Of a DNA stretch of 64,000 nt, positions 29,194-36,294 are shown one piece after another. Source of the stretch: Rhodococcoides kyotonense. GTDB taxonomy: Bacteria; Actinomycetota; Actinomycetes; Mycobacteriales; Mycobacteriaceae. The stretch is from NCBI RefSeq assembly GCF_001645385.1, contig NZ_LVHI01000038.1:1-64000 (forward strand), in the 5' to 3' direction. Position 1 is the first letter of the stretch, and each line of letters begins with the position of its first letter. Both the position numbers and the translations under genes were made by a program. Under the pieces are notes generated by a model. That model ran no database searches, was not told the origin of the DNA, and saw only the letters and a list, made by a program, of their open reading frames with translations.

Positions 29194-30243
29194 ATGGCTG
29201 TGCCTACTGGTGAAACCAGTGGGGCTGCACCGACGACCGCGGCCGGGGGGGATTCCCCCGGCCGCGGTCGACATGCACGCACCGAGAAGAAGCGCCGGTT
29301 CGGACTGACCTCCGGCCGGGCCTGGTTGCTGATTGCGCCGACACTGGTGATTCTGGCGATCGTCATCGCCTACCCGGTCATTCGAGCCGTGATCATGTCC
29401 TTCCAGAAAGACCAGGGGCTCGATCCCGCGACGGGAATGTTCGTCAAGGGCGGCAGTGCTGGATTCTCCAACTACACGCACTGGATTCTGCAGCAGTGCA
29501 CGTCGGCGTCGGGCACGCTCGTGCCCTGTCCCCCCGGCACTCTCGGTTCCCAGTTCTGGGGAGCCGTCGGCAACACGGCCTTCTTCACGGTGGTGACGGT
29601 GGCCATCGAGGTCGTCATCGGATTCGCGATGGCCGTCATCATGGGCAAGACGTTCGCCGGGCGAGCTCTGCTGCGTGCGGCCATCCTGATTCCGTGGGCC
29701 ATTCCGACGGCCGTCACCGCGAAGCTCTGGTACTTCATCTTCGCGTACGACGGAATCGCCAACAAGATTCTCGGAACCAACATCCTGTGGACCGGTGATG
29801 CGTGGCCAGCGCGGTTCGCGGTCATCATCGCCGACGTCTGGAAGACGACGCCGTTCATGGCGCTGTTGATTCTCGCTGGGCTGCAGATGATTCCAGCCGA
29901 CGTCTACGAAGCTGCGCGCGTCGACGGTGCGTCGGCGTGGCAGCGGTTCACCCGGATCACGTTGCCACTCGTGAAACCCGCTCTGATGGTTGCCATTCTG
30001 TTCCGCACGATGGACGCGCTGCGCATGTACGACCTTCCGGCGATTCTCACCGAGGGCAATCCCGCGACGCGCACCATCTCGATCCTCGTCGTCGAACAGA
30101 TCCGCCAAGGATTCAACAGCGCCGCGGCACTGTCGACCATCTCGTTCATCATGATCTTCATCGTCGCGTTCGTCCTGGTGAAATTCCTGGGCGCCAATGC
30201 GGTTGCGACGCAGGAGAAGCAGCGTAAAGGTGAGATCCGATGA
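29194..30243 (+). CDS. Sugar ABC transporter permease (SugA/MalF-like)
   Basis: Encodes 349 residues. A charged cytosolic N-terminus (GRGRHARTEKKRRFG) precedes about six membrane segments, the first being AWLLIAPTLVILAIVIAYPVI. The EAA docking loop is present: YEAARVDGASAWQRFTRITLPLVKPAL. It forms the channel with the next gene's product. ATG 29194 follows CAGGAGA. Bases 29234-29270, within the first 26 codons, form a 16-bp perfect hairpin. The downstream permease start overlaps its stop (ATGA). Confidence 0.9.
   Translation: MAVPTGETSGAAPTTAAGGDSPGRGRHARTEKKRRFGLTSGRAWLLIAPTLVILAIVIAYPVIRAVIMSFQKDQGLDPATGMFVKGGSAGFSNYTHWILQQCTSASGTLVPCPPGTLGSQFWGAVGNTAFFTVVTVAIEVVIGFAMAVIMGKTFAGRALLRAAILIPWAIPTAVTAKLWYFIFAYDGIANKILGTNILWTGDAWPARFAVIIADVWKTTPFMALLILAGLQMIPADVYEAARVDGASAWQRFTRITLPLVKPALMVAILFRTMDALRMYDLPAILTEGNPATRTISILVVEQIRQGFNSAAALSTISFIMIFIVAFVLVKFLGANAVATQEKQRKGEIR
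29234..29270 (+). promoter_or_regulatory. Perfect 16-bp GC hairpin inside the 5' end of the permease gene
   Basis: Left arm CGACCGCGGCCGGGGG (29234-29249), loop GGATT, right arm exactly complementary (29255-29270). It begins 40 bases after the permease ATG and encodes the low-complexity segment TTAAGGDSPGRGRH. Its position between the binding-protein and permease parts of the operon suggests mRNA stabilisation of the upstream gene and/or reduced expression downstream, as with REP hairpins between malE and malF in E. coli. Confidence 0.7.
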
Positions 30244-31061
30244 AGACAGCACGCATCTACCTCGGTGTCGTGATCATCCTCGTCTGGGGTCTCGCGCCGT
30301 TCTACTGGATGGTCGTCACCGCGCTGCGCGATCCGCGCTACACGTTCGACACGACGCCCTGGCCGACGCACGTGACGATGGAGAACTTCTCCAACGCACT
30401 GTCGACGAGCAACGGCAACAACTTCCTGCGCGCCGTCGTCAACAGCCTGATCATCGGTGGTGTGACGACGCTCGTCGGTCTCGTCATCGGCATCTTCGCC
30501 GCATATGCTTTGTCCCGCATCGACTTCCGCTTCAAGTACATCGTCGTCGGCATCGTGCTGGGTGCGTCGATGTTCCCGGTCGTCGCCCTCGTGACGCCGC
30601 TGTTCCAGTTCTTCACCGATATCGGGTGGATCGGGAGCTACCAGGCGATGATCATCCCGAACATCTCGTTCGTGCTGCCGCTGACCATTTACACGCTGAC
30701 GGCGTTCTTCGCCGAATTGCCGTGGGAGCTCGAAGAAGCCGCGCGCATCGACGGTGCAGGACGCTTCCAGGCCTTCCGTCTGGTGATGTTGCCCATGGCC
30801 GCACCCGCGCTGTTCACCACCGCGATCCTGGCCTTCATCGCCGCGGTCAACGAGTACCTTCTGGCGAGCCAGCTGTCGAGCGACAAGACCGAACCCGTCA
30901 CCGTCGCGATCGCGCGGTTCTCGGGCAACGACCCACACGTCGTGCCGTACGCGGCGATCATGGCCGCAGGAACCATCGTCGCCATTCCGTTGGTCGTCAT
31001 GGTGTTGATCTTCCAGCGCCGCATCATCTCCGGTCTGACCGCGGGCGGCGTCAAGTCGTGA
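30240..31061 (+). CDS. Sugar ABC transporter permease (SugB/MalG-like)
   Basis: Encodes 273 residues with six predicted membrane segments (first: YLGVVIILVWGLAPFYWMVV). The EAA loop reads LPWELEEAARIDGAGRFQAFRLVMLPMAAPALFTTAIL. Together with the preceding permease it would form a heterodimeric sugar channel. ATGA overlap with the upstream gene and GTGA overlap with the downstream small gene show translational coupling on both sides. No SugC/MsiK-type ATPase follows, so a shared ATPase encoded elsewhere is expected. Confidence 0.9.
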   Translation: MKTARIYLGVVIILVWGLAPFYWMVVTALRDPRYTFDTTPWPTHVTMENFSNALSTSNGNNFLRAVVNSLIIGGVTTLVGLVIGIFAAYALSRIDFRFKYIVVGIVLGASMFPVVALVTPLFQFFTDIGWIGSYQAMIIPNISFVLPLTIYTLTAFFAELPWELEEAARIDGAGRFQAFRLVMLPMAAPALFTTAILAFIAAVNEYLLASQLSSDKTEPVTVAIARFSGNDPHVVPYAAIMAAGTIVAIPLVVMVLIFQRRIISGLTAGGVKS

Positions 31062-31234
31062 GTGCTCAGGACCACCTGCAGCTCGTGGCGGGCATCCTCG
31101 GGTTCTTCGCGCTGATGGCGTTCGTCGCTGCGGTCGCGGGCATCGTGCGCGGTGAGCCGAGCATGATGGCGTCGGCGGTGCTGGTGGGCCTCCTGGCTGC
31201 ACTCTGGTTCGTCGTGCGGCGGATCAGGGCCTGA
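31058..31234 (+). CDS. Small membrane protein coupled to the sugar permease gene
   Basis: Encodes 58 residues starting with GTG that overlaps the permease stop (GTGA). Two hydrophobic stretches (LQLVAGILGFFALMAFVAAVAGIV and MMASAVLVGLLAALWFVV) are separated by a short charged loop RGEPS, and the tail is RRIRA, so a two-helix hairpin in the membrane is likely with the basic end in the cytosol. I do not recognise a family. The coupling suggests an accessory role in the transporter, but that is inference; it occupies the place where the ATPase gene would be expected. Confidence 0.7.
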   Translation: MSAQDHLQLVAGILGFFALMAFVAAVAGIVRGEPSMMASAVLVGLLAALWFVVRRIRA

Positions 31235-31255
31235 GCTAGCTGCCCTGATCGGATG

Positions 31256-31867
31256 TCAGGGCTGGACCAGACGTCGTGCAGCGTCCAACAATTCGTGCCG
31301 ATGTTCGGTGACCGTCGACGGCCTGTGCTCGACGACGTGGTGCAGCACGCCGTCCGACAAAATGCGAAGCCAGAGTGCACTACTCGCAGCCGTCCGGTCG
31401 ACGCGCATGGTCTTCTGACGTTGCCCTTCGGAGACGATCCGAACAAGAGTGTCGTGAACGAGTTCTGTCTCGGCGTTCAACGCACTGGTCACGTCGTGGT
31501 GGTCGGGGACGGTGGCGAGAGCCGCCACGAACCCGGGAAGATCGCTGTCCGACGCGTCGGCAATCACGTACTCCGTCCACAATGCCAGCGCACCGTCGGC
31601 GTCGCGCGTCGCGTGCCGAGCGATGTCGTTCATCAGCTGTCGAATGCGCTCGAGGTCCCGCTGAAGTATGGCAACGAGAACAGAAATCTTGGTCGGAAAG
31701 TGGTGGAAGAACGTACCCGAGGACACGCCTGCAGCCGAGCAGATCTGCGCTGTGCTCGTCCGTTCGTATCCATCCTGGGCGATACAGCGATAGGCGGCGG
31801 CCACGATGTCGTCTCGTCGATCGGTGGAGCGCGCTCGTGGGGTCACCGATCGTATCCTCCGAATCAT
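31256..31867 (-). CDS. TetR-family transcriptional regulator
   Basis: Encodes 203 residues. The N-terminal TetR helix-turn-helix is clear (DDIVAAAYRCIAQDGYERTSTAQICSAAGVSSGTFFHHFPTK). The ligand domain is helical with no recognisable specificity. It is divergent from the CPBP protease gene, and a large inverted repeat spans the whole intergenic region and both start codons, so autoregulation and control of the protease gene are likely. ATG 31867 lies inside the repeat and has no ribosome-binding site. Confidence 0.9.
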   Translation of the reverse strand: MIRRIRSVTPRARSTDRRDDIVAAAYRCIAQDGYERTSTAQICSAAGVSSGTFFHHFPTKISVLVAILQRDLERIRQLMNDIARHATRDADGALALWTEYVIADASDSDLPGFVAALATVPDHHDVTSALNAETELVHDTLVRIVSEGQRQKTMRVDRTAASSALWLRILSDGVLHHVVEHRPSTVTEHRHELLDAARRLVQP

Positions 31868-31911
31868 GATCGCTAGAGTGTTCGCTCTAGAGTATGTACT
31901 CTAGCGATCAT
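31866..31911. promoter_or_regulatory. Large palindromic operator covering both divergent start codons
   Basis: ATGATCGCTAGAGT (31866-31879) and ACTCTAGCGATCAT (31898-31911) are perfect 14-bp arms, with an inner palindrome CTCTAGAG (31885-31892). The ATG codons of the TetR gene (complement of 31865-31867) and the CPBP gene (31910-31912) both sit at the outer edges, preceded by the same bases. Confidence 0.75.
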
Positions 31912-32602
31912 GGTAGCGGAGGAATCGTCTGCGCTGGACATGTCGCGGAAAAGACTGCTGCTCAGCCTGGTCCTCGGGGCGACCGTGATCGTCGGCATCT
32001 ACGGTCGTCCGCCGGACATCGAAATAGCAGGGCTGGATCTGCGATTCGGATCGAGCGGACCGTCGGCGGGCGATCCATGGAAGTGGTTCGGCGCTGCGCT
32101 GCTGCTGGTCGTCGTCGTCGCTGTCGAACGCCGTGGTCTCGGATCGCTGCTCATTCGTAGGCCGACCTCACGCGACATCGAATGGGTCTTGTACGCGTTC
32201 GGCGCAGTCATGTCGTGGGCCTGGCTGATAGGCCTGATTGCGCCACAGCGGAACAACGACGGCATCGAGACTGTCATCGCCCTCGGAGTGGTCGGCGTTC
32301 TGGCATTGATCGTCACCGCCGCCGTCACCGAGGAGATCGTCTACCGAGGATTTCTCGCCGAACGGCTCGGGGAGCTGTTCGGGGGTGGACAGGCCGCACG
32401 GTGGTTCGGGGCAGCCACGAGCCTGGCAATCTTCGTTCTACCGCACCTGGTGTTCTTCGGACCGTCGTGGCTGCTGCATCAACTTCCCGGCGCCGCCGCC
32501 ATCGCCGCCATCGCCCTGGTGCGTCGCAATCTGCCGGCCGCAATGCTTCTGCACCTGCTGATCAACCTGCCCATGCTCATACCGACCGTCATGGGTGGAT
32601 GA
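31910..32602 (+). CDS. CPBP-family intramembrane metalloprotease (Abi/Rce1-like)
   Basis: Encodes 230 residues with about six membrane helices. The CPBP motifs are present: TEEIVYRGFLAERL (the EE-x-x-x-R motif 1), FVLPHLVFFG (motif 2 His) and LHLLINLPM (motif 3). Family members are Rce1-like membrane proteases or handle bacteriocin immunity; here the partner is unknown. ATG 31910 was used; ATG 31940 is an alternative with GGAGG too far upstream (18 bases). The divergent TetR gene probably represses it. Confidence 0.85.
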   Translation: MVAEESSALDMSRKRLLLSLVLGATVIVGIYGRPPDIEIAGLDLRFGSSGPSAGDPWKWFGAALLLVVVVAVERRGLGSLLIRRPTSRDIEWVLYAFGAVMSWAWLIGLIAPQRNNDGIETVIALGVVGVLALIVTAAVTEEIVYRGFLAERLGELFGGGQAARWFGAATSLAIFVLPHLVFFGPSWLLHQLPGAAAIAAIALVRRNLPAAMLLHLLINLPMLIPTVMGG

Positions 32603-32616
32603 CCCGTTCGCGACGG

Positions 32617-33288
32617 CTACTCTCCCTTCAACCGGGCAAGGGTGACGAAGATGGGCTCGTCGGCGTCGAGATCCACTTTCTTGCGCCGCAGAAACGCGTC
32701 GAGCACTCCCCACACGAGGTCGGTGACGTTGTCGACGAACTCGGCCGGCTGAGCGTCGGGTGCGTCGAGCCACAAGTCGGTCGCCGCGAGAAGAACCCCG
32801 ACAGCGGCGCGGCAGGCGTAGTCGATGCCGTCGGTGTCCACGTCGACCGACTTCAAGATCGACGTCGCCACGCCTGTGAACCGATCGCTGATGTCGCGTC
32901 CGATATCGAGCGGCGGAGCGGCGCCCGAACCCTCTGGCGCCGAACGTGATTGGGCGAGAAAGCGGAACACGTTGGGATGCCTGGCCACGACCTGCGCATA
33001 ACCGGTGATCGCATGTCTCAGCGCCGACGACGGGGCGTCGAGCAGGAAGTTGAAGTCCGACACGGCGAGCTCGTAGACCTCGTCGGCCATCCGCTGTGCG
33101 ACGGCGCTGTAGAGATCGGCCTTGTCCGCGAACTGGCGGTACAGCCGTGGCTTCGTCGTGCCGGCCTCGCGGGCGATGTCGTTCATGCTCGGATTCGGGC
33201 CCTGGTCGTCGAGAACGCGAAAGGCAGCATCGACGAACTCTTCGCGGATGTGCGTCCTGCGGGCTTCCGGGTCTCGTGACGTCGGCAT
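32617..33288 (-). CDS. TetR-family repressor of the downstream hydrolase/reductase operon
   Basis: Encodes 223 residues. HTH region: IREEFVDAAFRVLDDQGPNPSMNDIAREAGTTKPRLYRQFADKADLY. The C-terminal helical domain (FLAQSRSAPEG, YACRAAVGVLLAATDLWLD) resembles regulators of lipid or hydrophobic-compound genes, but the ligand is unknown. It is divergent from the three-gene alpha/beta hydrolase - PF10118 - reductase operon, and the 134-base intergenic region holds three copies of a TACCG-n-CGGTA type palindrome, so it probably represses both itself and the operon. Confidence 0.9.
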   Translation of the reverse strand: MPTSRDPEARRTHIREEFVDAAFRVLDDQGPNPSMNDIAREAGTTKPRLYRQFADKADLYSAVAQRMADEVYELAVSDFNFLLDAPSSALRHAITGYAQVVARHPNVFRFLAQSRSAPEGSGAAPPLDIGRDISDRFTGVATSILKSVDVDTDGIDYACRAAVGVLLAATDLWLDAPDAQPAEFVDNVTDLVWGVLDAFLRRKKVDLDADEPIFVTLARLKGE

Positions 33289-33305
33289 CGCACCATCCTA
33301 GGTGT

Positions 33306-33403
33306 TACCGCAGGTAGTCGTGGCGAAGCCTTGACACCGCCGTCGCAGATGGTGGATTGTCGAGTGAGCCGTACCGGCGGTAACGTTTATCGTACCGTCG
33401 GTA
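33306..33403. promoter_or_regulatory. Three TACCG-N-CGGTA operator palindromes
   Basis: TACCGGCGGTA (33372-33382) and TACCGTCGGTA (33393-33403) are near-identical palindromes with centres 21 bases apart, two helix turns. A weaker copy, TACCGCAGGTA (33306-33316), lies near the TetR start. The pair sits 20 bases before the ATG of the hydrolase gene, where a bound repressor would block transcription. Confidence 0.75.
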
Positions 33404-33422
33404 ACAACGACCTGGAGTACGC

Positions 33423-34319
33423 ATGACCATCGAGAGAGAACGGCAGATCACGTCGGTGCGCGTCGACGGTGCCGAACTGGCCGTGTTCGTCAGCGGCAAC
33501 CCCACCGGACCGACGCTCGTCCTCGTACACGGCTGGCCGGATACCCACCATCTGTGGGACGGGGTCGCGTCGCGTCTCGCCGATCGCTTCCGTCTCGTCT
33601 CGTACGACACGCGCGGCCACGGTCGGTCCACCGGAACGGGAACCGTCGCCGAGATGCGGCTCGAGCAGTTGGCCGACGACTTCATGGCCGTCGTCGACGC
33701 GGTGGCCGGTTCGACGCCGGTACATGTGCTCGCCCACGATTGGGGGTCGATCCAGGTGTGGGAGGCGATCTGCGAACCGGGTGCCGAGGTGCGCGTCGCC
33801 TCGTTCACGTCGATCTCCGGCCCGAGTCTCGATCACTTGGGCAAGTGGATGCGGCAGGCGCCGTCGACTCCGAAAGGTCTGTGGCAGCTGTTCACTCAGC
33901 TCGTATCGGGTGCGTACACGCTGTTCTTCATGGCGGGAGCATTGCCGCGCGCGGTCTTTCGTGTGTTCGGCCGTCGCTGGACGTGGGCACTCGGCCTACG
34001 CCTGTTCGAGCGGGTTCCGGGGCGACACATTCATCTCGCGGATACCCTGCAGCAGGACATGATTCGCGGTCTTCGCATCTACCGCGCCAATATTCCGCGC
34101 AAGATCCTGCGTCCCGACGAGCGCTACACCCACGTTCCGGTTCAACTGCTCGTCCCGTCGCGCGACCCCGCTGTCCGGCCTGCGTCGTTCGCAGGAATCG
34201 ATCGCTGGGTGGCCGACGTCAGCCGAACCGATGTGCGCTCCGGCCACTGGCTGCCGCTGAAGGACCCGGAACTGGTCGCCACCGCCACCGCCTCGTTCGT
34301 CGAAAGGAACTCGAAGTGA
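33423..34319 (+). CDS. Alpha/beta hydrolase (epoxide hydrolase/EphD-like)
   Basis: Encodes 298 residues. Fold landmarks: oxyanion HGWPDTHHLWDG, RLVSYDTRGHGRS, and the nucleophile elbow LAHDWGS with Asp as nucleophile, as in epoxide hydrolases and dehalogenases rather than Ser esterases. The final His is in SGHWLPL. It resembles the hydrolase half of mycobacterial EphD, which lacks its short-chain dehydrogenase half here. The substrate is probably lipid-like given its neighbours. It is the first gene of an operon behind TetR operators; ATG 33423 follows CTGGAG. Its stop overlaps the next start (GTGA). Confidence 0.85.
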   Translation: MTIERERQITSVRVDGAELAVFVSGNPTGPTLVLVHGWPDTHHLWDGVASRLADRFRLVSYDTRGHGRSTGTGTVAEMRLEQLADDFMAVVDAVAGSTPVHVLAHDWGSIQVWEAICEPGAEVRVASFTSISGPSLDHLGKWMRQAPSTPKGLWQLFTQLVSGAYTLFFMAGALPRAVFRVFGRRWTWALGLRLFERVPGRHIHLADTLQQDMIRGLRIYRANIPRKILRPDERYTHVPVQLLVPSRDPAVRPASFAGIDRWVADVSRTDVRSGHWLPLKDPELVATATASFVERNSK

Positions 34320-35194
34320 ACGCCCATGAGCCAGGCGATATTTCGCTGCATGCACGCAATGTCTCGTTCGACTGGTCGAGCACGCCGCTGCACTGGATGC
34401 CGTCGGAACCCGTCGCGTCGCACACGGTCAGTGCGCTGAATCTGCTTCTGCCCGAGGGTGAGCGGTGGTTCTGCGCAACGTACACCGAGGCCCTGCCTCT
34501 GATCGCCGACGCGAAACTCCGCGAGGACGTGCTCGGATTCATCGGCCAGGAGGCGATGCACGCGGAGACCCACAACGTCGTGCTGTACGACTTTCTCGAC
34601 GCGCACGGCGTCGACCCAAGGCCGTTCGCGGCGCACGCCGAATACCTGATGCGCAAGGTTCTCGGACCCCGACCTGCGTCGACGCCCACAGCGCAGAAGC
34701 AGCAACTGGTCGAACGCATCGCCTTGATCGGTGCCATCGAGCATCTGACCGCATTCCTCGGTGACTATGCGTTGAACTCTCGCTGGGACGAATTGGGCGG
34801 CGACGCAACGATGATCGACCTCTACCGGTGGCACGGGGCCGAGGAAGTGGAGCACCGCAACGTCGCACACGACGTCGCGATGTACTTCGGGGTCGGGTAC
34901 TTTCGGCGCAACGTCGCGATGGTCATTGCGTTCGTCGCCTTCATGGTGCTGTTGCTGCGCGGCACCCGGTACATCGTCACCCAGGACGCGAGTATGAAGA
35001 ATCGCGGGTACGTGAGGCTGTGGCTCGGCTGGCTGGGCGCGACGCGCCGCGGCGCGCTGCCGTCGCTGATGCAGATGACGAAAGGCGTTGCGCGGTATCT
35101 GAAGCCGTCGTACACACCGGAGAACGAAGGAAGCACGGCGCAAGCCGTTGCCTACCTCGCGAAGTCGCCCGCGGCTCGGGCGGCACACCGATGA
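34316..35194 (+). CDS. PF10118 'metal-dependent hydrolase' family, possible di-iron enzyme
   Basis: Encodes 292 residues. The family PF10118 is poorly characterised. Visible are carboxylate/His motifs typical of di-metal four-helix proteins: EALPLIADAKLREDVLGFIGQEAMHAETHN, then GAIEHLTAFLG and WHGAEEVEHRNVAHDV. A membrane segment (VAMVIAFVAFMVLLLRG) follows. I infer a membrane-associated di-iron site that could act as an oxygenase or desaturase fed with electrons by the reductase gene that overlaps its end (ATGA); the database name 'hydrolase' has little support in the sequence. GTG 34316 overlaps the upstream stop and follows AAAGGAA. Confidence 0.8.
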   Translation: MNAHEPGDISLHARNVSFDWSSTPLHWMPSEPVASHTVSALNLLLPEGERWFCATYTEALPLIADAKLREDVLGFIGQEAMHAETHNVVLYDFLDAHGVDPRPFAAHAEYLMRKVLGPRPASTPTAQKQQLVERIALIGAIEHLTAFLGDYALNSRWDELGGDATMIDLYRWHGAEEVEHRNVAHDVAMYFGVGYFRRNVAMVIAFVAFMVLLLRGTRYIVTQDASMKNRGYVRLWLGWLGATRRGALPSLMQMTKGVARYLKPSYTPENEGSTAQAVAYLAKSPAARAAHR

Positions 35195-36243
35195 ACGTCG
35201 CGCTACCCGTTCCCGACGCCATCCCAGGCGACCTGTACGGACGTCGGGAGCGGGATCCGCTGCTCCGCGTGTTGGAACGATTGATGAACGCGCACATGCA
35301 GTCTCTGCGGCTCTGGCATCGAAAGGATGTCGTGGGCGAGCAGAACGATCGACGCATGTCCGTCGTCGTGGTCGGACGAACCGTCGAGGCGCACGACGAG
35401 AACGTCGTCGGTTTCGTGTTGGCAGGTGCAGGTGAGCTGCCGTCGTGGCGTGCGGGTGCGCACATCGACGTCGAACTGCCGTCCGGGCGACTGCGGCAGT
35501 ACTCGCTGTGTGGCGACCCGGCGGACAGTACGACCTATCGAATTGCCGTGCGCCGCATACCCGACGGTGACGGCGGTTCGATCGAGATGCACGACGAGGT
35601 GAGCGTCGGCACGCAGCTGACGATTCGAGGCCCGCGCAATGCGTTCGCATTCGCGGTACCCGGGCACGGCTCCGACGCCGATCATCTGCACTTCGTCGCG
35701 GGCGGCATCGGGATCACGCCGATCCTGCCGATGGCGCGGCTGGCCCAGCGTCTGGGCGTCGACTTCTCGATGGTCTACACCGGTCGTAGCGAGGACTCGC
35801 TGCCGTTCCTCGACGACGTGCGCAGCTTCGGCGACCGTGTGTCGATCCGAACCGACGACGTGGACGGAATCCCCTCTGCGCAGACACTTCTCGAAGGTTC
35901 GACGCCGGCATCCGCGATCTATGCGTGCGGTCCGATGCCGATGATCGACAGCCTGCACCGCGGTGTTCACCCGGAGTCGGAGTTCCACTTCGAGCGCTTC
36001 TCGGCGCCGCCGATCGTGAACGGCGTACCGTTCACCGTGGTACTGAATCGCACCGGTGAGCGGATCACAGTGCCCGCCGACAAGTCGATCCTGGACGCGG
36101 TCAAGCCTTTTCGGCCCGACGTTGCCTATTCGTGCCGCCAGGGATTCTGCGGCACCTGCCGCGTGCCGGTCGAGGGCAGGCCCGACGGCATGCTGATCTG
36201 CACCGAGCGGACCGAGGGGGAAGAAGTGACACTGCACATGTGA
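35191..36243 (+). CDS. PDR/VanB-type flavin and 2Fe-2S oxidoreductase
   Basis: Encodes 350 residues. Order: flavin-binding barrel with RQYSLCGDP (R-x-Y-S), NAD(P)H-binding domain with HFVAGGIGITPILPM and YACGPMPMID, then a C-terminal plant-type ferredoxin with Cys ligands in YSCRQGFCGTCRVPV and the last Cys in MLICTE. Such proteins pass electrons from NAD(P)H through FMN and a 2Fe-2S centre to an oxygenase. The likely partner is the PF10118 protein whose stop overlaps this start. ATG 35191 is fixed by the ATGA junction. Its TGA lies inside a long hairpin that separates it from the convergent ino1. Confidence 0.92.
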   Translation: MNVALPVPDAIPGDLYGRRERDPLLRVLERLMNAHMQSLRLWHRKDVVGEQNDRRMSVVVVGRTVEAHDENVVGFVLAGAGELPSWRAGAHIDVELPSGRLRQYSLCGDPADSTTYRIAVRRIPDGDGGSIEMHDEVSVGTQLTIRGPRNAFAFAVPGHGSDADHLHFVAGGIGITPILPMARLAQRLGVDFSMVYTGRSEDSLPFLDDVRSFGDRVSIRTDDVDGIPSAQTLLEGSTPASAIYACGPMPMIDSLHRGVHPESEFHFERFSAPPIVNGVPFTVVLNRTGERITVPADKSILDAVKPFRPDVAYSCRQGFCGTCRVPVEGRPDGMLICTERTEGEEVTLHM

Positions 36244-36282
36244 GTGGGAATGTATAGCCCTCTGTACATTCCCACTCACATG
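36237..36282. terminator. Long bidirectional hairpin between reductase and ino1
   Basis: A 21-bp stem, from CATGTGAGTGGGAATGTATAG (36237-36257, written without its first base it is still palindromic with 36262-36281), loop CCCT, one G-T wobble. The reductase stop codon (36241-36243) lies within the left arm. A mini-hairpin CGAC-GAA-GTCG follows at 36284-36294, directly before the ino1 stop. Confidence 0.72.
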
Positions 36283-36294
36283 CGACGAAGTCGC

